DNA of 17,502 nt, taken from the NCBI GenBank assembly GCA_017646545.1, contig JAGCMI010000063.1, positions 1 through 17,502 of the forward strand. Direction: 5' to 3'. A model generated the notes under the pieces. The model had not been told where the DNA came from. It did no database searches and worked only from the letters and a program-made list of their open reading frames with translations. A program made the translations under genes and the position numbers. This stretch comes from Oscillospiraceae bacterium (lineage in GTDB: Bacteria; Bacillota; Clostridia; Oscillospirales; Oscillospiraceae). Shown in pieces: positions 6,630-12,162 of the stretch (position 1 is the stretch's first letter; each line of letters starts with the position of its first letter).

Positions 6630-8420
6630 TTAGCCGATGGGTTCAAAATCTGCTGCGCCATGCTTGCACAAGGGGCAAACGATGTCGCTGGGCAGTTCCT
6701 CGCCCTCATAGACCCAACCGCAGACCTTGCAGACATAGCCCTTTTTACCCTCGGTATCGGGCTGGGGCTTGACATGGCTGTGGTAGTAGGCATAGGTCAT
6801 GGTCTCCTCACCGGACATCACACGCGCTTCGGTGACGGAGCAGATGAACATACCATGAGTGTCCAGATCCACATACTGCTCCACCTTCAGGCTCATGAAG
6901 GAGTTGATGTGGCGAGGCAGAATGGCCAGACCGTTATCGGAACGGAGCAGATTCTGACCGTCGAACTTATCCACATTCCGTCCGCTCTGGAAGCCAAAGG
7001 TCTGGAACAGTTCAAAGGGAGCATCCACGGAAAGCACATTGACATTCATCTTGCCGGTCTGCTTGATGACATGGTGGGAATAATTGGCCTTATTGATGGT
7101 GACGGCTACACGATTGGGTGTGTCGGTAAGCTGGCTGACGGTGTTGACCACAAGACCATTGTCCCGCTTGCCGTCGCTGGAAGTGACCACATACAGACCG
7201 TAGCCAATATGGTTTAGAGCAGACAGATCACTCTTATTGGCCATCTCATCGCTGTAGGCGATATAATCCTGGCACAGTTCGGAAGCCAGGGTCTCCAACT
7301 GCTGGGCGCTCTGCTCATTGAGGGCGGACATGATCCGCACGGTGGTATCGGAGAACTTCAGGTTCTTGGACTTGGCGAACATTTCCTTCATCACCTTGGC
7401 GGCCATGGGTGCCCAGGAGCCGTTTTCAATGATGCCGATAGTACGGTTCTGGAAGTTACGCTCGGTCAGACCATGGATAAAGGTGTGCATGAAGGGGAAA
7501 ATGTCGGCATTGTAAGTGGTGGTTGCCAGCACCAGCTTGCCATAGCGGAAAGCATCGCTGATGGCCTGCGCCATATCGCAGCGCGCCAGATCATAAACCA
7601 CCACATTGGGGCAGCCCGTGCTCTTGAGCTTTTCGGCAAACAGTTCCACGGCCTTCTTGGTGTTGCCGTAGACGCTGGTGTAGGCAACGACAATGCCATC
7701 GGTTTCCACAGCGTAGGAGGACCAGGTATTATACAGACTCAGATAATGACCCAGATTCTCCGTCAGCACGGGACCATGCAGGGGGCAGATCTTCTGGATA
7801 TCCAGCGTAGCTGCCTTCTTCAGCAGCGCCTGCACCTGGGCGCCATACTTACCCACGATGCCGATGAAATAACGGCGGGCCTCATCATCCCAAGGCTCCT
7901 GCACATCCAGCGCACCGAATTTGCCGAAACCGTCTGCAGCAAAAAGCACCTTGTCATACACATCATAGGTCACAATGACCTCGGGCCAGTGAACCATGGG
8001 AGCGGTTACAAAGGCAAGGGTATGCTTACCCAGGCACAAGGTATCGCCCTCGCCCACCACCAGACGGTTTTCTTCAAACGCGGTGCCGAAGAAGCCGGTC
8101 ATCATATTGAAGGCCTTGGCAGAGGAAACCACGGTGGTATTGGGATAGACCTTCATGAAGTTGGCAATGTTGGCAGCATGATCCATTTCCATATGCTGGA
8201 TCACCAGATAGTCGGGCTGACGACCGCCCAAAACTGCCTGCAGATTATCCAACCACTCGTGGGTGAAGTGGGCATCCACCGTATCCATAATGGCGATCTT
8301 CTCGTCCATAATGGCATAGGAATTGTAAGACATACCGTTGGGTACCACATACTGACCCTCAAACAGATCTACTTCATGGTCATTAACGCCGATGTACTTA
8401 ATATCGTTGGTGATATACAT
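6630..8420 (-). CDS. Flavodiiron protein fused to flavin reductase-like and rubredoxin domains (O2/NO reductase)
   Basis: This 596-residue cytoplasmic enzyme belongs to the family that reduces O2 to water or NO to N2O at a non-haem diiron site. The metallo-beta-lactamase domain (about 1-235) has all ligands visible: His76-x-Glu78-x-Asp80-His81, His144, Asp163 and His215. A flavodoxin domain (about 240-385) holds the FMN loop TSVYGNTKKAV. Residues about 400-550 form a flavin-reductase-like FMN domain (GLYVVTSSDGKRDNGLVVN). The C-terminus is a short rubredoxin with Cys564/567 and Cys582/585. It is an extended version of the roughly 400-residue core, so it may take electrons more directly from NAD(P)H or small carriers. 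It is divergent from a Crp/Fnr gene, with a candidate activator box in the shared region. GGAG lies 10 bases before the ATG. Confidence 0.95.
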   Translation of the reverse strand: MYITNDIKYIGVNDHEVDLFEGQYVVPNGMSYNSYAIMDEKIAIMDTVDAHFTHEWLDNLQAVLGGRQPDYLVIQHMEMDHAANIANFMKVYPNTTVVSSAKAFNMMTGFFGTAFEENRLVVGEGDTLCLGKHTLAFVTAPMVHWPEVIVTYDVYDKVLFAADGFGKFGALDVQEPWDDEARRYFIGIVGKYGAQVQALLKKAATLDIQKICPLHGPVLTENLGHYLSLYNTWSSYAVETDGIVVAYTSVYGNTKKAVELFAEKLKSTGCPNVVVYDLARCDMAQAISDAFRYGKLVLATTTYNADIFPFMHTFIHGLTERNFQNRTIGIIENGSWAPMAAKVMKEMFAKSKNLKFSDTTVRIMSALNEQSAQQLETLASELCQDYIAYSDEMANKSDLSALNHIGYGLYVVTSSDGKRDNGLVVNTVSQLTDTPNRVAVTINKANYSHHVIKQTGKMNVNVLSVDAPFELFQTFGFQSGRNVDKFDGQNLLRSDNGLAILPRHINSFMSLKVEQYVDLDTHGMFICSVTEARVMSGEETMTYAYYHSHVKPQPDTEGKKGYVCKVCGWVYEGEELPSDIVCPLCKHGAADFEPIG

Positions 8421-8446
8421 ATAAAAATGCTCCTTTACTATGATCA

Positions 8447-8461
8447 GCCGGTTGTACCGGC
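8447..8461. promoter_or_regulatory. Inverted repeat in the flavodiiron gene leader
   Basis: GCCGG-TTGTA-CCGGC is a perfect 5-bp inverted repeat. It lies about 12 bases upstream of the flavodiiron ribosome binding site and directly before the -35 of the divergent regulator promoter. It may be a small leader hairpin or an operator; function is unassigned. Confidence 0.4.
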
Positions 8462-8463
8462 CC

Positions 8464-8492
8464 TTGACTTCATGGCCTTATTATATTATACT
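8464..8492 (+). promoter_or_regulatory. Promoter of Crp/Fnr regulator 1
   Basis: TTGACT (8464-8469), a 17-bp spacer and TATACT (8487-8492) form a near-consensus promoter. Its -10 lies right next to the divergent -10 of the flavodiiron gene (8480-8485), so the two promoters compete for the same DNA. Confidence 0.75.
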
Positions 8493-8523
8493 GTTGTTAA
8501 AAAGTATGTTGGAAATCAAACAT
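8480..8523 (-). promoter_or_regulatory. Flavodiiron promoter with type-B Crp/Fnr box
   Basis: The minus-strand -10 TATAAT (8480-8485) has no recognisable -35. Instead an imperfect palindrome ATGTTGGAAATCAAACAT (8506-8523) is centred 29.5 bp upstream, the class II activator distance (-41.5). It matches the perfect palindrome at 13102-13119 in 14 of 18 positions. For the divergent regulator the box falls between its start point and its ribosome binding site, suggesting autorepression. A second overlapping TATAAT at 8485-8490 is an alternative -10. Confidence 0.6.
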
Positions 8524-8536
8524 AAGGTGGAAGATT

Positions 8537-9199
8537 ATGGAGAAATATTTTGATATTTTAAGCACCTGCTCCCTGTTTGAAAAAGTGGGGCGGGATAATT
8601 ATGACAAAATGCTCCGCTGCTTTGGCGCGCGGATCGTCAATATTAAAAAAGGCGCTTCCGTTTTCCACGAAGGCGAGGCTGCCACCAAAGTAGGCATCGT
8701 ACTGACCGGAACGGTGCAGACGGTGCAGGATGACTATTTCGGCAACCGTTCCATTTTGTCCATGGCAGGTCCCGGACAGCTTTTTGCTGAGGGTTTTGCC
8801 TGCGCCGGTGTGGAAACCATGCCGGTCAGCGTGGTGGCAACCGCCGACAGCCAAGTAATGCTCATCGACTGCAGTCATATTATGACCATGTGCCACAATG
8901 CCTGCGCTTTCCACAATCAAATGATCCGCAACCTGCTGCACAGTGTGGCGCAGAGCAATCTGCAGCTGAATCAGAAAATCGAGATTCTTTCCAAGCGCAC
9001 CACCAGAGAAAAGGTGATGGCATATCTCATGTCGGAAGCCAAGATCCATGGCAGCGACAGTTTTTCCATCCCCTATGACCGGCAGGAACTGGCGGACTAT
9101 CTGGGTGTGGAGCGCAGCGCCATGTCTGCGGTGATCGGCAAACTACGAGATGACGGCTATATTCAGGTCAACCGCCGCCAATTCCATCTCATGCGATAA
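8537..9199 (+). CDS. Crp/Fnr family transcriptional regulator (regulator 1)
   Basis: This 220-residue protein has a cyclic-nucleotide-binding-type beta-barrel at about 10-115, a dimerisation helix at about 120-150 and a winged helix-turn-helix at about 155-218 (YDRQELADYLGVERSAMSAVIGKLRDDGYI). Where E. coli CRP has Arg180, Glu181 and Arg185, this protein shows Arg193, Ser194 and Ala198, so its DNA specificity should differ from CRP. Six Cys are present (11, 28, 89, 112, 119, 123), including C-x6-C-x3-C before the dimerisation helix. That could support redox or metal sensing, but no FNR-type N-terminal Cys cluster is seen. It is divergent from the flavodiiron gene and is the likely reader of the ATGTTG...CAACAT boxes. 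AAGGTGG is its ribosome binding site. Confidence 0.9.
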   Translation: MEKYFDILSTCSLFEKVGRDNYDKMLRCFGARIVNIKKGASVFHEGEAATKVGIVLTGTVQTVQDDYFGNRSILSMAGPGQLFAEGFACAGVETMPVSVVATADSQVMLIDCSHIMTMCHNACAFHNQMIRNLLHSVAQSNLQLNQKIEILSKRTTREKVMAYLMSEAKIHGSDSFSIPYDRQELADYLGVERSAMSAVIGKLRDDGYIQVNRRQFHLMR

Positions 9200-9232
9200 A
9201 AAAACGAGCCTGATCTCTCAGACCCGTTTTTT
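9199..9232. terminator. Bidirectional terminator overlapping both convergent stop codons
   Basis: A 15-bp arm pair (9199-9213 and 9218-9232, TCTC loop) is flanked by A and T runs. On the minus-strand RNA the two non-Watson-Crick positions become G-U wobbles, so the hairpin is complete in that direction and has two mismatches on the plus strand. The last base of the regulator 1 stop and the whole stop of the membrane protein gene lie inside it. Confidence 0.85.
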
Positions 9233-9973
9233 CCGAAGTGATCGAATAAATTCCATGGATCCCTTGGGGTCGCTGGCGACAGACAGCAGCACCAGCACAA
9301 CAAGTCCCACCACGGACAAGGTAACAAACTGGGGCACACCGGGAATCACAAAGGGCATACCGCTGCGGAAGAACATATAATCACCGGTAAATCCCAGCAG
9401 CCGGGTAATGCCTTCGCTGTTGACGAGATGAATCAGCAGTCCCACCGTTACCCAGGACATATGCTTCAAAGTGGGGCGGTAAGTGCCTATGGCATACTCC
9501 AAAACGGGGATCAGCAGGATACCCGTATGCTGCAGCACACTTTTTAGAATGGGAAACACCATCACATCCCGGCAGAAAATGCCGTCCGGAATGGCAAAGG
9601 TGATGATACCACCCACAAATCCAAAGAGATAGAACATCTTCTTCCCTTTTTCCCAATTGGTAAGGGCGATGATGGGAAGCAAAATACCACCCACATTGCA
9701 GGGATAGCAAGGCCACCAGGAGAGAATGCTGTCACCTCGCAGCAGCAGGAAAATCAAACGCCAAAAAATCTCAAATCCAATTTGAAACCAGGAAACCGCG
9801 TAAAGCAGCTTCCGCTTCTTTCCAGCCTCCATCCGACGGCTAAACCCAACAATGCCAGCCAAAATACACACCGCCGCAACCGCCAAAACGGTATACAGGT
9901 GCATGGCCTGATATTCAAATACGCCCGGATTTCCCAGGTCACCAATCAGCCAGCGCCGCAATATGTCCCACAC
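9218..9973 (-). CDS. YwaF/TMEM164-like integral membrane protein
   Basis: This protein of about 251 residues has six or seven hydrophobic segments and looks like the YwaF family of bacterial membrane proteins related to TMEM164. It contains a conserved-looking WWPCYPCNVGGILLPI segment at about 86-101 and a QHTGILLIPVLEY segment at about 148-160, which in the family carry candidate active-site polar residues. The start is set at a GTG at 9973: AGGAGG lies 8 bases upstream of it, whereas the ATG at 9994 contains that AGGAGG inside its own coding sequence, has no ribosome binding site and would sit about 8 bases from the predicted transcript start. Family assignment rests on pattern recognition. 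The biochemical role is not established. Confidence 0.65.
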   Translation of the reverse strand: MWDILRRWLIGDLGNPGVFEYQAMHLYTVLAVAAVCILAGIVGFSRRMEAGKKRKLLYAVSWFQIGFEIFWRLIFLLLRGDSILSWWPCYPCNVGGILLPIIALTNWEKGKKMFYLFGFVGGIITFAIPDGIFCRDVMVFPILKSVLQHTGILLIPVLEYAIGTYRPTLKHMSWVTVGLLIHLVNSEGITRLLGFTGDYMFFRSGMPFVIPGVPQFVTLSVVGLVVLVLLSVASDPKGSMEFIRSLRKKRV

Positions 9974-10008
9974 AAAAAACACCTCCTGCGGCATTTTAAC
10001 ATAGGAGC

Positions 10009-10037
10009 ATTATAATGGGTGTACGATGAAAAATCAA
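10009..10037 (-). promoter_or_regulatory. Promoter of the YwaF-like gene
   Basis: On the minus strand TTGATT (10032-10037), a 17-bp spacer and TATAAT (10009-10014) form a good sigma-A promoter. Its predicted start point near 10002 argues for translation from the GTG at 9973. Confidence 0.7.
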
Positions 10038-10113
10038 GGATTTATGAAGCGAATTGTAATAATCTCTTAAAATATTTTTAATATTTACCAATTCTTTACT
10101 TACTTTTAGAAAA

Positions 10114-10154
10114 GTGACAACATCACAGAAGGATCCCTCCTTTTTGCATATACT
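10114..10154 (+). promoter_or_regulatory. SDR promoter with type-A Crp/Fnr box (site A1)
   Basis: GTGACA-ACA-TCACAGAA starts at 10114. The dyad GTGA-N5-TCAC spans 10114-10126, centred at 10120. The -10 TATACT is at 10149-10154, so the centre is 29 bp upstream of the first -10 base, equivalent to about -41. No TTGACA-like -35 is present, as expected for a class II activated promoter. Confidence 0.75.
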
Positions 10155-10184
10155 AGGCTCATAAAGAACAAGGAGGTAATCCAA

Positions 10185-10931
10185 ATGAAATTAAAGAATC
10201 AAGTTGCGATTATTACCGGCGGTAGCCGCGGCATCGGCTATGCCACCGCTGAAAAGTTTATTCAAGAAGGCGCCATCGTGGTCATCACCGCCAGTTCCCC
10301 TGCCAGCACTCAAAGCGCTGTAAAAAAATTGCAGGAAAAATACCCTCATGCGATCGTCAGCGGCATCAGCCCCGACCTTTCCAATCTGGAGTCTGTAAAA
10401 AAATCCTTTGCGGAAGTGGCAGATGCTTACGGTTCTATCGATATTCTGGTGAACAATGCCGGTGTATCCGAGAGCACGCCCCTGCTGTCGTATACGGAAG
10501 AAACCTTTGACAAGGTAATGGACTTGAATGTCAAGGGCGTGTTCACCGCCAGCCGGGTGGCAGGCGAATATATGGAAAAGCAGGGACATGGCGTGATCCT
10601 CAACACCTCTTCCATGGTTAGCCTCTACGGTCAGCCCAGCGGCTTCTCCTACCCCGCTTCCAAATTCGCGGTCAACGGCATGACCCTTTCCATGGCGAGA
10701 GAATTGGGTCCCAAGGGCATCCGGGTCAACGCAGTTGCCCCCGGCATCACGGAAACGGATATGATGAAGGCCGTACCCAAGGAAGTGATCGACCCCATGG
10801 TCAAGCAGATTCCCCTGCGGCGCTTGGGTCAGCCGGAGGACATCGCCAACGCTTTTTCCTTCCTGGCATCCAATGAAGCGTCCTATATCACCGGTGTGGT
10901 GCTGAGTGTGGACGGGCTGGCTCGCAGTTAA
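10185..10931 (+). CDS. Short-chain dehydrogenase/reductase, BaiA/FabG-like
   Basis: This 248-residue classical SDR carries the nucleotide loop TGGSRGIG at 11-18, the NNAG motif at 90-93 and the catalytic tetrad Asn115, Ser143, Tyr156, Lys160. It ends with the family's ITG-SVDG tail. Overall resemblance, including the segment KLQEKYPHAIVSGISPDL and the SVDG-AR end, is closer to the BaiA type of 3-alpha-hydroxysteroid dehydrogenase than to housekeeping FabG. There are no fatty-acid or bai genes nearby, so the substrate is open. After the second beta strand it has ITASS rather than an acidic residue, which favours NADP(H). AAGGAGG precedes the ATG. It may be co-transcribed with trxA, since no terminator lies between them. 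Substrate claims (bile acid, other carbonyls) are inference. Confidence 0.85.
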   Translation: MKLKNQVAIITGGSRGIGYATAEKFIQEGAIVVITASSPASTQSAVKKLQEKYPHAIVSGISPDLSNLESVKKSFAEVADAYGSIDILVNNAGVSESTPLLSYTEETFDKVMDLNVKGVFTASRVAGEYMEKQGHGVILNTSSMVSLYGQPSGFSYPASKFAVNGMTLSMARELGPKGIRVNAVAPGITETDMMKAVPKEVIDPMVKQIPLRRLGQPEDIANAFSFLASNEASYITGVVLSVDGLARS

Positions 10932-10972
10932 GTGACAATATCACAGAAAGATCAAATAGAAAGTTATATAAT
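10932..10972 (+). promoter_or_regulatory. trxA promoter with type-A Crp/Fnr box (site A2)
   Basis: GTGACA-ATA-TCACAGAA begins at the base after the SDR stop codon. The dyad 10932-10944 is centred at 10938, exactly 29 bp before the -10 TATAAT (10967-10972). No -35 is seen. This gives trxA its own activated promoter besides any read-through from the SDR gene. Confidence 0.75.
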
Positions 10973-11011
10973 TCAATCATAAAACAAAACAACTTCAAGG
11001 AGGAACTAAAA

Positions 11012-11317
11012 ATGTCTGTTATCGCTATTAACAAGGAAAATTTCCACAAGGAAGTAATGCTCTCTGAAAAGCCCGTTCTGGTGGACTTCTGGGCTCCCTG
11101 GTGCGGTCCCTGCCGTATGGTGGGTCCTCTGGTGGACGAGATCGCCGAAGAGCGTGATGATATCAAGGTCGGCAAGATCAATGTGGACGAGGAGCCGGAA
11201 CTGGCTGCCCAGTTCCAGATCATGAGCATCCCCACCCTGATGGTGTTCAAGGATGGCGAAGTGGTAAGTAAGACCATGGGTGCCCGTCCCAAGGCACAGA
11301 TCAACGAACTGATCTAA
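11012..11317 (+). CDS. trxA: Thioredoxin
   Basis: This 101-residue cytoplasmic protein disulfide reductant has the active site WCGPC with Cys31 and Cys34, the buried Asp25 (LVDFWAPW) and cis-Pro74 (SIPTL). It ends slightly earlier than the usual 105-108 residues, without the last helical turn. The partner reductase is encoded 0.8 kb downstream. AAGGAGG provides a strong ribosome binding site. Control by the type-A box upstream links it to the same signal as the SDR and trxB. Confidence 0.96.
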   Translation: MSVIAINKENFHKEVMLSEKPVLVDFWAPWCGPCRMVGPLVDEIAEERDDIKVGKINVDEEPELAAQFQIMSIPTLMVFKDGEVVSKTMGARPKAQINELI

Positions 11318-11328
11318 GAAAATAATTT

Positions 11329-11365
11329 GACCCGGCAGGTTTTCCCTGCCGGGTCTTTGTGTTTT
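11329..11365. terminator. Bidirectional terminator between trxA and regulator 2
   Basis: A perfect 11-bp stem (GACCCGGCAGG 11329-11339, CCTGCCGGGTC 11345-11355) with a TTTTC loop is followed by TTTGTGTTTT on the plus strand and an A/T-rich tail on the minus strand. Confidence 0.9.
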
Positions 11366-11374
11366 CATAATTTT

Positions 11375-12034
11375 TTATTCTCCGGCCAGCGCCCGGAGTT
11401 TCTTTTCGTCGGTGATCTCCACGGCGCCGCGGCTGAGGTTCACCATGCCCTCGTTTTGGAAGTAGCGCAGCATACGGGTCACCACTTCTCTGGGATTGCC
11501 CAGATGGTTGCCGATGGTTTCGTGGGTCATCTTCAGCTGATTACTCTCTTCCAGCACCGCTTCCTCCAGAAGGAAGGCTGCCAGACGCTTATCAAAGCTT
11601 TTCCACATGATCTGCTCCATGAGCCACATCACTTCGGAAAAGCGGCTTGCCATCAGATCATTGGTATAATTGGCCATAACGGCGGATTCATTTTTCAGCC
11701 GCTGGAAAATATGGGGCGGAATGACCCACAGCTCGGAATCCTTCTCCGCCTCGATCATCACATCAAACTGGACGCTCTGCATGACGCAGGACGCGGAAAA
11801 GAGGCAAATATCCATATCAAACAGCCGGTAAAGGGTAATTTCCCGGCCTTCATCAGACAGTAAGTACACCCGCAGCTGACCGGAGTGAACCATCATGAGT
11901 CCGGAGCAATCGGCAGAGCCATCATGCACCACCGTACCCTTACTGACCTGACGGCGGATCAGGTTCTGGGCAATGGTCTCCTGCTGCTGGGGGGTAAGTT
12001 TGTTCCAAATGGGAAAATAAGAAGAAATATCCAT
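11375..12034 (-). CDS. Crp/Fnr family transcriptional regulator (regulator 2)
   Basis: This 219-residue protein has a sensor beta-barrel at about 10-110, a dimerisation helix at about 112-145 and a C-terminal winged helix at about 150-205 (MTHETIGNHLGNPREVVTRMLRYFQNEGMV). The recognition helix carries Arg182, Glu183 and Arg187 in the same spacing as Arg180/Glu181/Arg185 of E. coli CRP, residues known to read GTGA; this fits the three GTGA-N5-TCAC boxes of the locus. The sensor domain has the segment CLFSASC (Cys77, Cys83) after GREITLYRL, shared by a clostridial Crp/Fnr subgroup, so thiol redox sensing is possible. It is divergent from trxB and probably the activator of the SDR, trxA and trxB genes. 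AGGAGGG precedes the ATG. Confidence 0.92.
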   Translation of the reverse strand: MDISSYFPIWNKLTPQQQETIAQNLIRRQVSKGTVVHDGSADCSGLMMVHSGQLRVYLLSDEGREITLYRLFDMDICLFSASCVMQSVQFDVMIEAEKDSELWVIPPHIFQRLKNESAVMANYTNDLMASRFSEVMWLMEQIMWKSFDKRLAAFLLEEAVLEESNQLKMTHETIGNHLGNPREVVTRMLRYFQNEGMVNLSRGAVEITDEKKLRALAGE

Positions 12035-12057
12035 ATCGTTTCCCTCCTCGCTTCCAC

Positions 12058-12087
12058 ATTATAGCAAAGAAAAAAGCGCCTTGTCAA
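12058..12087 (-). promoter_or_regulatory. Promoter of Crp/Fnr regulator 2
   Basis: A consensus TTGACA (12082-12087), an 18-bp spacer and a consensus TATAAT (12058-12063) lie on the minus strand. The type-A box of trxB (12093-12105) ends just upstream of this -35, which allows the regulator to influence its own gene. Confidence 0.8.
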
Positions 12088-12092
12088 TCATG

Positions 12093-12133
12093 GTGACATT
12101 CTCACAGAACTTTTCCTGCCGGGTGGGTATACT
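12093..12133 (+). promoter_or_regulatory. trxB promoter with type-A Crp/Fnr box (site A3)
   Basis: GTGACA-TTC-TCACAGAA starts at 12093. The dyad 12093-12105 is centred at 12099, 29 bp before the -10 TATACT (12128-12133). Spacing is identical to sites A1 and A2, and no -35 is recognisable. Confidence 0.78.
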
Positions 12134-12162
12134 GTAGAAAAACAAACAAGGAGTAAACTCAT

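Noticed and set aside
7473..8525. A 350-codon plus-strand frame opposite the flavodiiron gene
   Set aside because: The minus strand encodes a full flavodiiron protein with every ligand. The opposite frame is low-complexity (His/Gly/Ile-rich) and lacks a ribosome binding site.
10038..10110. AT-rich stretch between the YwaF-like and SDR promoters as a small RNA or replication element
   Set aside because: It contains short runs such as AAAATATTTTT but no stable hairpin, start-terminator pair or repeated box. It is most simply upstream promoter DNA.
10185..10931. Calling the SDR a bile-acid 3-alpha-dehydrogenase (baiA) or fabG outright
   Set aside because: Sequence resemblance to BaiA is by eye only, and no bai or fatty-acid synthesis genes are present. 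The substrate cannot be assigned.
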